NCBI RefSeq assembly: GCF_947489035.1
Contig: NZ_CANLCI010000006.1
Coordinates: forward strand, 62,001 to 126,000
Source: an uncultured Ferrimonas sp.
Lineage (GTDB): Bacteria; Pseudomonadota; Gammaproteobacteria; Enterobacterales; Shewanellaceae
DNA: 64,000 nt
Direction of reading: 5' to 3'
Numbering within the stretch: position 1 is the first letter of the stretch; the number at the start of each line of letters is the position of its first letter. The notes below the pieces were generated by a model that saw only the letters and a list, made by a program, of their open reading frames with translations, was not told where the DNA came from and did no database searches. Position numbers and translations under genes: made by a program. Positions 1 through 7,259 of this stretch are shown here, piece by piece.

Positions 1-1
1 C

Positions 2-574
2 GATGCCACCGCGCTGGGGTTTACCCAAGTGCTGTTTGTGGCGCTGATCTCGCGCATCACCTTAAAAGAGCCCGTTACGCGGCAACGTTGGCTTGTGATC
101 GCCGTAGGGTTTATCGGGGTAGCGCTGATCGTTCAGCCGCAGTTTGATCACGGCGCCAATCTATATCTGGCCACTGGCCTGATCGCCGCCCTGTGCACCG
201 CCGTTGCGGTGCTGTGCGTAAAGCGGCTGACTCTGGAGGCTGAATCGGGCACCAACATCTTGGCCTACCAAGCGATTTTTGTGGCAGTGCTGGCCGCACC
301 GCTGGCCCTGCTTAACTGGCAGTGGCCCACTAACCAACAGCTGCCGCTGTTATTAGCGGTGGGTGGCTTGTCTGCCATCGCCCAATGGTTTGCCCTGCAA
401 GCCTACAAACGCGGCGAGGCCAATGTGGTGGCGAACGTCGAATACGCGCGGATCCTCTACGCCATCGGCTTTGGCTATCTGCTGTTTGCCGAAGTGCCCA
501 ATCTGCTGGCCCAGGTTGGGGTAGCCATCTTGATAGGCAGCGCGTTATTGCCGTGGTGGTGGCAGCGGCAATAA
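2..574 (+). CDS. EamA/DMT-family transporter, 5' end outside the window
   Basis: The reading frame is open from base 2, so the gene starts before the window. What remains is the C-terminal ~190 residues of a drug/metabolite-transporter (EamA) protein: alternating hydrophobic helices, a short charged loop (KEPVTRQRW) before a glycine-rich helix, and a second EamA half ending in a final helix and the charged tail WWWQRQ. Proteins of this family sit in the inner membrane and usually export small metabolites or amino acids; the substrate cannot be read from sequence. A strong intrinsic terminator follows 90 bases downstream. Ordinary backbone gene with normal G+C-rich codon use. Confidence 0.85.
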   Translation, partial: DATALGFTQVLFVALISRITLKEPVTRQRWLVIAVGFIGVALIVQPQFDHGANLYLATGLIAALCTAVAVLCVKRLTLEAESGTNILAYQAIFVAVLAAPLALLNWQWPTNQQLPLLLAVGGLSAIAQWFALQAYKRGEANVVANVEYARILYAIGFGYLLFAEVPNLLAQVGVAILIGSALLPWWWQRQ

Positions 575-663
575 AGTCGAAGCGGCGTTGCTCTCAGCGC
601 GCATGGCTTGCTGCACCTGATCACGCAAAGTCGGTTCAATCGTTAATTGCTGCAAAGCCAACA

Positions 664-690
664 AAAAGCCCCGCACTGGGCGGGGCTTTT
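664..690 (+). terminator. Rho-independent terminator of the EamA gene
   Basis: An 11-bp perfect stem (aaaagccccgc / gcggggctttt) with a 5-base loop, ending in a T-run. It closes the EamA transcription unit and is taken here as the last piece of backbone before the mobile island. Confidence 0.85.
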
Positions 691-922
691 GAGCATAACT
701 TGCGACTAAACCACAGGGTTTAAAAGGGTAGTTTCTGGGTATTCCAACTAAGGTACACCACCAACCGACCCACAAAGCAGTGGCCGTGGAGCCTTTTACC
801 ACATCTAAAAAGCAAACGAATCGTCACTCTCTCCAAACCTTGTCAAAAAAGAGCCAGCAAGGCCCATTTTGTGGCAGCTAATTTTACACTTTTGTGGTGC
901 GGGCTGACAGCACGACTTTGTA
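691..922. other. Non-coding left edge of the island
   Basis: No convincing gene. A minus-strand open frame of 85 codons crosses the terminator above and the end of the EamA gene and was rejected. Base composition changes from G+C-rich to mixed. The sequence agcataactt at 692 resembles agcttaactt at 10189, just outside the ssb terminator; this is a weak candidate for an element boundary. Confidence 0.4.
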
Positions 923-1393
923 CTATATTTCATCCATTTCACGCATAGCGCCTAGAATGAGTGGACGAATCATTGCCGGAATCCGTTTGTGGGTGTATTC
1001 CACACCACACTTCTTCATCCCTTCTGACACATAATTTTGCTGCTCGTCAGAGTACATGGCTAAATCCCCGTACAACGTATACATCAGCCAACAGAACATC
1101 AGCTCTTCTTTGCTTAATGGCCCAACATCATCTGGGGCTATTCGTGAAAGGGTACCTTGTGTTCCATCAGCAAACCTCGTTGAATATGCATCCATTGCGG
1201 TACCCATGACACTACCGTGAACCATCTGATATGTGATACTTCTCGCAACCAAATACAAAGCAACATGCTCTGGTAGCTCAACGTCGGCTCCAGAAACGAC
1301 CTTAACAAGTAATGGGTAAAAGTAGCGCTCTATAGGCTCAAACTCCATTCGCAAGTGGCTTGGTGTAGCTGGTACGCAAATTGCGAACCGCAA
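923..1393 (-). CDS. Hypothetical protein of the mobile island
   Basis: A 156-codon frame starting at TTG (1393), or 141 residues if the ATG at 1348 (MEFEPIERY...) is used; neither has a strong ribosome site. The protein looks soluble and mostly helical, with a middle segment ARSITYQMVHGSVMG and a conserved-looking end (RIPAMIRPLILGAMREMDEI). I do not recognise the family. It reads away from the small gene at 1473, the intervening 80 bases containing a short inverted repeat and the motif gttcggtacg that recurs at 1871. It may be a cargo gene or belong to the recombination functions of the island. Confidence 0.5.
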   Translation of the reverse strand: MRFAICVPATPSHLRMEFEPIERYFYPLLVKVVSGADVELPEHVALYLVARSITYQMVHGSVMGTAMDAYSTRFADGTQGTLSRIAPDDVGPLSKEELMFCWLMYTLYGDLAMYSDEQQNYVSEGMKKCGVEYTHKRIPAMIRPLILGAMREMDEI

Positions 1394-1433
1394 GTTGCGT
1401 ACTGAGGTTTTTCCACGATATTGTTCGGTACGC

Positions 1434-1451
1434 CTTACCCTAGGGGGTAAG
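1434..1451. repeat. Short inverted repeat in a divergent intergenic region
   Basis: cttaccc / gggtaag with a 4-base centre (tagg), directly next to gttcggtacg (1423-1432). It lies between two divergent small genes (starts at 1393 or 1348 and at 1473), the expected place for an operator. The role is inferred only. Confidence 0.35.
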
Positions 1452-1472
1452 CGTTGATGTGAGCATTAAGAT

Positions 1473-1685
1473 ATGAATCAGATTATTGAATCTCGTTTCC
1501 AGCGAGCGCTGGACCGTCTGCTTGTTGGGCAGTCTCAATTCGTGGTGACGACGGGTAGCAGGCTCACTATGGACATGGTAATCCGTGAAGCCGGAATGGG
1601 TAGCGTCATCCACAAAGCTGAGTTCGCTCGGTGTCGTGAACGCCTCCAATCCGAGATCGATGCGCACAACCTTAATGCCACCTGA
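1473..1685 (+). CDS. Small putative DNA-binding protein, 70 aa
   Basis: Seventy residues beginning MNQIIESRFQRALDRLL. The centre (RLTMDMVIREAGMGSVIHKAEF) reads like a helix-turn-helix of the kind found in small accessory proteins of tyrosine-recombinase elements (for example the TnpC/DUF6262 type), followed by an amphipathic helix (RCRERLQSEIDAHN). This similarity is recalled, not computed. It is preceded by a short inverted repeat and followed by the repeat-rich spacer 1686-2038. It may help the recombinases or regulate the island. Alternatively it is an unrelated short regulator. Confidence 0.45.
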   Translation: MNQIIESRFQRALDRLLVGQSQFVVTTGSRLTMDMVIREAGMGSVIHKAEFARCRERLQSEIDAHNLNAT

Positions 1686-1754
1686 GATGTTGCCTGTTAC
1701 CCAACATTCGGTTTTGTCACCTGCTACTCAGGACTAATCTGAAGTTGACTGGCT

Positions 1755-1768
1755 TGAGCGTACGCTCA
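1755..1768. repeat. 14-bp perfect palindrome
   Basis: TGAGCGTACGCTCA, in the non-coding spacer between the 70-aa gene and the serine recombinase. It looks like a dimer binding site; the partner is unknown. Confidence 0.5.
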
Positions 1769-1783
1769 GAGATTCATCAGGCC

Positions 1784-1823
1784 CCATCAGTTGCGCTACA
1801 CAAGTCACCATCAGTTGCGCTAC
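1784..1823. repeat. Direct repeat, 16 bp twice, 24-bp period
   Basis: ccatcagttgcgctac occurs at 1784-1799 and again at 1808-1823. Directly repeated short units beside a recombinase gene are typical of accessory recombinase or replication-protein sites; no function can be assigned from sequence alone. Confidence 0.6.
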
Positions 1824-1865
1824 GCCAGTTTCGAAAATCGGGCTGCGTAATGGGTTTCAGACTCG

Positions 1866-1903
1866 GTATGGTTCGGTACGGTAATGAACGTACCGAACCA
1901 TAC
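1866..1903. repeat. 14-bp inverted repeat, 10-base loop
   Basis: gtatggttcggtac pairs perfectly with gtaccgaaccatac around the loop ggtaatgaac. There is no T-run, so it is not an ordinary terminator. Its core gttcggtacg is also present at 1423-1432. It could be a recombinase crossover or accessory site, or an operator. Confidence 0.6.
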
Positions 1904-2038
1904 TTGGCCTTTCCAATACGGCATCTGGCAGCTCAATCAAGCCATTTAGTAAAAATGACCTTTCTACTAAAATCTTTAGTAAAACATAGTGAAGCACGGG
2001 GTAACAGCGTTTGGGGAATTCTTACCCAGCCCCAAACC

Positions 2039-2620
2039 TCACAACAGCGAGCCTTCTACTAGTGGGTCTGCGTCCTTCAGTGCCTTGTAAAGCGTAGAGC
2101 GGGCAACACCAAAATGTCCCGCAACGCTTGTTACAGTTACCGTCTCGTCGAGCAGCATATGTTGTGCTTGCCTGATTTGCGTCTTGGTAAGGGCTGGCTT
2201 GCGTCCGCCCACCCGACCTCGCGCACGTGCAGAAGCGAGTCCGCGTATAGTACGTTCTCGGTTCATCTTATTGTGGAACTGGGCCACTGCACCAAACATG
2301 TGAAAAGCCAGCTCCCCTGCTGGAGTTGTTGTATCGATGGCCTCAGACAGGGAAACAAACTGAACGCCGCACTCACGGAACTGCTCCATAAGCAGAATAA
2401 GGTCTTTGAGGGAGCGACCAAGACGATCTAGGGCTGTCACCACAACCACATCCCCATCCCTGATGGCATCCATCATTCTGTGGAGTTCTGGCCGTTCCTT
2501 GGCGCTATTACCAGAACGCTTCTCCTGATAAATGCGCTCGCATCCGGCAACCATTAGCTGATCAACCTGCGATGCAAGTTCTTGGTCGTCTGTGCTGACC
2601 CTGATGTATCCAATCTTCAT
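2039..2620 (-). CDS. Serine recombinase (resolvase/invertase family)
   Basis: A 193-residue small serine recombinase. I chose the ATG at 2620 (MKIGYIRVS) because it aligns with the family start; the frame stays open upstream to 2683. The catalytic core is visible: R7 and S9 in YIRVST, and R66/R69 in DRLGRS, within the segment AKERPELHRMMDAI...DVVVVTALDRLGRSL. The long E helix contains RERTIRGLASARARGRVGGRKP, followed by a C-terminal helix-turn-helix (VTSVAGHFGVARSTLYKAL). Oddly, the usual FER of this family is FHN here (AVAQFHNKMNRERT). Repeats at 1755-1903, beyond its 3' end, may contain its site. It is divergent from the DUF262 gene. It may resolve, invert or move part of the island. Confidence 0.88.
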   Translation of the reverse strand: MKIGYIRVSTDDQELASQVDQLMVAGCERIYQEKRSGNSAKERPELHRMMDAIRDGDVVVVTALDRLGRSLKDLILLMEQFRECGVQFVSLSEAIDTTTPAGELAFHMFGAVAQFHNKMNRERTIRGLASARARGRVGGRKPALTKTQIRQAQHMLLDETVTVTSVAGHFGVARSTLYKALKDADPLVEGSLL

Positions 2621-2731
2621 TGTTATTTTTTCCATAAAACATTGCGAAACGCTACATAGATAAATAGACAAGTTTTCGGACACCTTTTCAACCTTCGAAC
2701 GATGTTTTATTGCGATTTCTCAAGCGTGTGA

Positions 2732-2745
2732 CAAACGGTCGTTTG
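2732..2745. promoter_or_regulatory. Inverted repeat, possible operator
   Basis: caaacg-gt-cgtttg, midway between the divergent recombinase (start 2620) and DUF262 (start about 2879) genes. Location and symmetry suggest a regulator site; no regulator is identified. Confidence 0.35.
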
Positions 2746-2790
2746 ATGGACGGCTTTTGGTCACAGTGAGACAAGCGTCCCTTGTGCAGA

Positions 2791-2829
2791 GTACATCGTG
2801 ATGTACGCCCAACGGCTACTGTGTACAAT
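2791..2829 (+). promoter_or_regulatory. Candidate promoter and operator of the DUF262 gene
   Basis: The palindrome GTACATCGTGATGTAC (2791-2806) is followed, after a 17-base spacer, by a good -10 element TACAAT (2824-2829). The palindrome covers the expected -35 position, so binding there should block RNA polymerase. Fifty bases downstream lies the ribosome site aggaga and the GTG start at 2879. This is inference from spacing only. Confidence 0.4.
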
Positions 2830-2878
2830 ACCCACAAAACAACAAGGTTTTAGCGATTATTTTGTCAGGAGAGACAAC

Positions 2879-4657
2879 GTGCTTAATGCTAATGTAGATA
2901 TTGACTCAAAGTCGATTGAAGATCTTTTTGACTGGTACAACAAAGAAATTCTAATTGTAAATCGACGCTATCAGAGAAAGTTGGTCTGGTCTCTTGAAGA
3001 GAAGCAGGCTCTGATTTCCTCGATTATTTCAAACTATCCAATCCCACTAATATTATTTGTCAGAATAAAGGACAAACGTGAGATCTTGGATGGTATGCAA
3101 AGACTTGAGGCCGTAATGAGCTTCATAAGCCAAAAATTCGAGATTGATGGGCAATATTTTGACTTGGACTCAACTGCATTAACTAAAGACCTTAAAGATA
3201 AAGGCCTAATTGAGCAAAAAACACCCATCTTGCCTCGTGATACATCAACAGCACTTGCCCGATACAAATTCGCCGTATCTGAATATTCCGCCGAAAATGC
3301 AGATATTGACGAAGTTTTTAGAAGAATTAACTCAAACGGCAAGACTTTGTCAAAGCAAGAGTTAAGGAGTGCGGGTAGTTTAAGTAATTTCTCTGAACTA
3401 GTTAGATCGATTGCTACAGTTATTCGTGGTGATACATCCCACAGTGATTTGCTAAAGCTCAACTCAATGAGCACTATCTCCATTGGTAATGACAACCTAA
3501 ATTATGGAGTCTGCATAAATAATCACTTCTATGTGACAAGCGGAGTTCTGACCCGCTCATGCATCCGAGCTTCAGATGATGAGGAACTCATTGCCAATAT
3601 TCTAGCCTATATATCGTTAACAGATAAACCAACTTCGGGCTCAACCTCCCTCGATTCTTTTTATGGACTTAAAGACACCGAGCATAGCAAAGAACAACAA
3701 GAAAGACTTGAAACATACATTCAGACCAATGGTTTTGATAGCATAAAGAGTAGTTTCATCTATGTTTACGAGACCATTAAAAACATATTTGAATCGAAAG
3801 AAACCACTTTCAAAAATCATATTTTAGGTGACAACAACACCTCTAATAAATCACCAAGATACTTTCAGGCAGTTTTTATTGCTATGTATGAATCAATGAT
3901 AAGTGGAAAAAATGAGATTAAAGACATTGATGGTCTTTTCGAACAGTTAAGAAATGTCGGAATAACCACAATCAATGTTACCGATGGAGGTCGATGGGCA
4001 GCTAGCTCAAGAGAGAAAAGTGTTGAAGATCTAAAAGCTCTAATTGCTAGATATTTTCAACCTAGTCAGGAGCAAGTTGAAAATCATGCTTGGATAACTG
4101 AAATCGATAACATCCTCACCAGTTCAAAGACAGAACAACCAAATTATGACTTTAAGCAAGGCTTCATTGGGCTTGATGGTAATCATCGCTTTAGCGAAGC
4201 ATGCTTAGATCAAGTAGTCGCTACATGCGTAGGCATCAACAATATCGGTAAAGATGCGAATGGCTTCTTACTTATAGGCGTCTCAGATACAGAAGCGTGC
4301 TCAAACCGAGTACAAGACTTATATGGGACAGACAACATTGAGAAAAACGGATTTTTCATCAATGGTATCGATCACGAAGCTGAACGTCTTTACGGTGACC
4401 TAGATACCTACTTCGGTGCAATAAAAGACAAAATTCAAGCAAAGAACTTTAACGAAGCATTGAAGCAACAAATACTAAAAGATATTAAGATGTGCCCGTA
4501 CAGTGGACGCCACCTCATTAAGATAGAAGTCAAAAGTGTTGGTGAGGTTTGTAACTTTGATGGCAGCGCTTATCTCAGACAAGGGACGAGCACAGACAAA
4601 ATAGATGACGTCCAGAGGATTATTGAACTAACCACAAACTACAACAATGGAATATAA
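2879..4657 (+). CDS. DUF262 (GmrS/ParB-like) plus AlbA_2 (Schlafen-type) fusion protein
   Basis: A 592-residue protein from the GTG at 2879, chosen because aggaga lies 7 bases upstream; the frame is open back to 2798, but that would overlap the likely promoter. N-terminal part: DUF262 domain with RRYQRKLVW, the motif ILDGMQRL (usually DGQQR) near residue 71, and FRRINSNGKTLSKQEL near 145. The middle ~200 residues are unassigned. C-terminal part (about 420-580): AlbA_2/Schlafen-like domain, DFKQGFIGL ... VVATCVGINN ... NGFLLIGVSD ... YLRQGTSTDKI. No DUF1524 HNH nuclease is present. DUF262 proteins include GmrSD and SspE anti-phage NTPases, so a defence role is plausible but unproven. The gene is far more A+T-rich than the backbone, indicating recent transfer, and stands alone inside the recombinase island. 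Confidence 0.82.
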   Translation: MLNANVDIDSKSIEDLFDWYNKEILIVNRRYQRKLVWSLEEKQALISSIISNYPIPLILFVRIKDKREILDGMQRLEAVMSFISQKFEIDGQYFDLDSTALTKDLKDKGLIEQKTPILPRDTSTALARYKFAVSEYSAENADIDEVFRRINSNGKTLSKQELRSAGSLSNFSELVRSIATVIRGDTSHSDLLKLNSMSTISIGNDNLNYGVCINNHFYVTSGVLTRSCIRASDDEELIANILAYISLTDKPTSGSTSLDSFYGLKDTEHSKEQQERLETYIQTNGFDSIKSSFIYVYETIKNIFESKETTFKNHILGDNNTSNKSPRYFQAVFIAMYESMISGKNEIKDIDGLFEQLRNVGITTINVTDGGRWAASSREKSVEDLKALIARYFQPSQEQVENHAWITEIDNILTSSKTEQPNYDFKQGFIGLDGNHRFSEACLDQVVATCVGINNIGKDANGFLLIGVSDTEACSNRVQDLYGTDNIEKNGFFINGIDHEAERLYGDLDTYFGAIKDKIQAKNFNEALKQQILKDIKMCPYSGRHLIKIEVKSVGEVCNFDGSAYLRQGTSTDKIDDVQRIIELTTNYNNGI

Positions 4658-4681
4658 GCGCCACTCTGCACAGTCTTAATT

Positions 4682-4724
4682 CTAGGTCTCTAAAGACTAA
4701 TTCAACATGTCTATAGAGACCTAG
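4682..4724. repeat. 11-bp inverted repeat between convergent genes
   Basis: ctaggtctcta (4682-4692) pairs with tagagacctag (4714-4724) across a 21-base centre. It lies 25 bases after the DUF262 stop and 38 before the stop of the convergent small gene. It could be a weak bidirectional terminator, but it has no T-run; a recombination site at the edge of the cargo is the alternative. Confidence 0.5.
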
Positions 4725-4761
4725 TTAGTTTACTACAAATAAACGAGTAAAAACTTGAGTT

Positions 4762-5205
4762 TCAGCTTTTGTTGCCTCTCCTATCCGGTGTAGTCATAGG
4801 TTTATTAAGAACATCAACGACATCATCAAGCCTATCAACCCGTACTCCATTCAGGTAAGCATTATGCTGCCAGAGCACAAAACGCTGCTTGTATCGCTCA
4901 TTTAGCTCATTGACCCTTTTAACTTCCGCCTCTAGTTCCACCACACGTTTATGAAGGTACTCTGCCGTTGAGTCGTTGAAAACAACAGCTGGCTCTTTCG
5001 GAGCCTCTCTCAGTGCTATTTTTCGCTGGCTATAAGCGTCCTGAATAGCTTGGTAGGAAGCAAGCGTTTGCCGCTCAACGTTATCAATATCAAGGACCTC
5101 TGCGACCTTGCCACATAAGGCTTTCCAAGTGAGCTTGCCATCCCATGTATCGATTAGCCTTACAACGGTTTTGACGGATTCTGGGGTAATTACAATCTTT
5201 GGCAT
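4762..5205 (-). CDS. Small coiled-coil partner of the tyrosine-recombinase trio
   Basis: 147 residues beginning MPKIVITPESVKTVVRLIDTW. The first ~60 residues (GKLTWKALCGKVAEVL ... RQTLASYQAIQDAYSQRK) look like a helical DNA-binding domain; residues ~75-115 (EYLHKRVVELEAEVKRVNELNERYK) form a coiled coil. It starts 2 bases after the stop of the third recombinase, with no ribosome site of its own, so it is translated by coupling as the last gene of a four-gene operon. I recall similar small fourth genes next to recombinase trios in other Gammaproteobacteria; function is unknown. It is probably a directionality or DNA-binding accessory factor. Confidence 0.65.
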   Translation of the reverse strand: MPKIVITPESVKTVVRLIDTWDGKLTWKALCGKVAEVLDIDNVERQTLASYQAIQDAYSQRKIALREAPKEPAVVFNDSTAEYLHKRVVELEAEVKRVNELNERYKQRFVLWQHNAYLNGVRVDRLDDVVDVLNKPMTTPDRRGNKS

Positions 5206-5207
5206 CG

Positions 5208-7259
5208 TTACATCATCAGTTCGTAGAGATCATCGTCCATTTCAATGGACTCCTGTGAATGGACCTGCTTATCCATCCCTTTTTCCACCAAAACTTGCTT
5301 CATTGGTGACGGGTCATATTCGTCAGGAATGCGCACAGGGGTGCCATCTGGAACGTTCTCATCTTCCAGCATGCGGATTTTGGTGCGTAAGTGTGCCAAT
5401 CGCCATCCATGGGCCGTTACCCAGCGGTCAGCGCCAAAGGTGCTCATCTTATGCTCGCTCATTGCTCGTTCAAGTTGCGCTGAAACTTCCTTTTCCCTGC
5501 GTTTAAGCAGCTCCAGAGAGTCGCTAAATCCCTTAATGCACACCAACTCCTTACAGGTTTCGCAGTCTCCATTGCGCTGACACGGCATCATGGCAAAATC
5601 ATGCTCGCAGACCCCCAACTCTGTGACGATTGCGGTTCCCACTAAATCCTTTCCGATCTCTTCATAGGTCACAGGCAGTTTGAGTTTGATCTTGTCCAGA
5701 ACCGATGCATCTTCCGGGATCATGACATCGGCTGTGGCTTCGGACTTTTCCTGTTCGCTTCGGTTGTCGTACTTTTTGTTGTCGGAGACCTTGGCTCTGC
5801 CTGCCCAGTTGGCCAAAGTAAGCTCATCCATTCCCCCACGCTCAGACATCGTACTCAGCCAATGGCGCGCCATGTGGGACGTCAGATGCCATTCTGCTCG
5901 CTCCTTAGAAGCTACCAAGTCATGCTTGAGCCACAGTGAGCGTGCCCAATCATCCTCTGTGTTTGCGCCGAAGCGATTGTTTAGCTCATTTACATTCAAG
6001 AGTTTGAATGAAAGTGGGTTGGGTGTGAACTTCGCATGAAACTCGTTATCACGATGAAGAAGCAAGCAGTCCGCGACCTTTACCTTGCGGTCTTTATCAG
6101 CAAACGGCCAATGCCGGAATGATTTCGTGCACTTTTTGAAGTAGTACTCTCCAAGTGCTGCATAGGTAAATGTCTGGCCATTATCCTCAAACAACTTGGT
6201 TAACCACTTCGTTGTATTGATCGTGCTAGCTGTATACTTCTTGTCGATCGCAGCGTTCAATTGCTCAATTGACAAAGCATCCTGTTCACCAAAGCCCTTG
6301 GGTGTAATGCATTTTTCATGACGGAAGAAAGTATTAGGGTTCTTCTCAGCAAACAGGGCAACCTCGCGAGCGGGCTTACTAATCGTCTGAAGACGCTTGA
6401 CCGCCTCCCTAACCACAGGCTCCATAACACTTGGAACCCACTTAACTCCGGGCTTCCCGCCTTTTGCTGGTACCCACTGAATACCCAGCTGCATTACTCC
6501 CGCTTCGTCCGGTTCATGAACCAAACAGTTCGTAGACAATATGAAAGTCTCTGAGGCTCGGGACGGGGCAACCATCAGTAGCGACATTACTGCGGTGTAA
6601 TACTCGGTCTCCAAACCCAGTGAGGGCGCACGATGAAACAGCTCAGCAACTGCCATCATGACCTTGTCATCAGGCAGTTTCTCAGCGTTATGCTCTTTCC
6701 CCTTCTCATCCAGCGCAATGGTTAAATCTTTCACTTTGGTATAGGGGTTAGTCCACTCTGGCAAGTTCGGGATTAGCAGCCTTTCACGACAGAACTTCAG
6801 AAGCAGTTCCATCTGATATCCGGCTTTGTTGCGACCTTCAGCGTTGTTCAGCCGACGTTGAAAGACTGAGTCGAGTGAAGAGAGAACGCTGCCATCAAGA
6901 AGCAGCACATCTGCCTTCCCTTTGACCCCCACCAATGTCTCCTCAAGAATCCTCAATGCCTCAAAATGCCGCTGCAAGTTACTGACCGGGTTGTGCGAGA
7001 AGATGTACCGGATATAGCCCTTGGCAAAATCCAAGTACGGTTGGTCAAACGGGGTAAACCGATGATTTGTAGATGGAAACCGGTTGCTGGCAAACCGGGC
7101 GTTCACTGTCCGGTCTCCCTTTGTCGTTCTCCAGTTATTATCGGGCCAAACCTGTGTACCAAACGCTGTCAGTTCGCTTCTACAGCGCTCAATGAACTCA
7201 CTCAGATTCTTTTGAGCGGTCAGCTGCGCCTTAGGCGTAAAATGGAAGATCTCAGCCAT
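5208..7259 (-). CDS. Tyrosine recombinase/integrase, third of a trio
   Basis: 683 residues. The catalytic domain lies in the second half: first arginine in VAPSRASETFIL, then HMARHWLS (H..R), NWAGRA in the position of the third box, and the candidate nucleophile in KKYDNRS. All expected active-site residues are therefore present. Beyond it is a cysteine cluster (CEHDFAMMPC ... CETCKELVC) that may bind zinc, then a basic coiled coil (LKRREKEVSAQLERAM). It overlaps the end of the second recombinase by 8 bases, so the two are translationally coupled. It is long for the family, which is usual for members of recombinase trios. Expected role: cutting and joining DNA ends during movement of the island, together with its two partners. 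Confidence 0.88.
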   Translation of the reverse strand: MAEIFHFTPKAQLTAQKNLSEFIERCRSELTAFGTQVWPDNNWRTTKGDRTVNARFASNRFPSTNHRFTPFDQPYLDFAKGYIRYIFSHNPVSNLQRHFEALRILEETLVGVKGKADVLLLDGSVLSSLDSVFQRRLNNAEGRNKAGYQMELLLKFCRERLLIPNLPEWTNPYTKVKDLTIALDEKGKEHNAEKLPDDKVMMAVAELFHRAPSLGLETEYYTAVMSLLMVAPSRASETFILSTNCLVHEPDEAGVMQLGIQWVPAKGGKPGVKWVPSVMEPVVREAVKRLQTISKPAREVALFAEKNPNTFFRHEKCITPKGFGEQDALSIEQLNAAIDKKYTASTINTTKWLTKLFEDNGQTFTYAALGEYYFKKCTKSFRHWPFADKDRKVKVADCLLLHRDNEFHAKFTPNPLSFKLLNVNELNNRFGANTEDDWARSLWLKHDLVASKERAEWHLTSHMARHWLSTMSERGGMDELTLANWAGRAKVSDNKKYDNRSEQEKSEATADVMIPEDASVLDKIKLKLPVTYEEIGKDLVGTAIVTELGVCEHDFAMMPCQRNGDCETCKELVCIKGFSDSLELLKRREKEVSAQLERAMSEHKMSTFGADRWVTAHGWRLAHLRTKIRMLEDENVPDGTPVRIPDEYDPSPMKQVLVEKGMDKQVHSQESIEMDDDLYELMM

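Noticed and set aside
545..802. Minus-strand open frame of 85 codons across the EamA terminator
   Set aside because: It overlaps the end of a real gene and a strong hairpin, has no ribosome site and does not resemble a known protein.
2798..2878. Upstream extension of the DUF262 gene starting MMYAQRLL
   Set aside because: It would cover the probable promoter and operator; the GTG at 2879 has a proper ribosome site.
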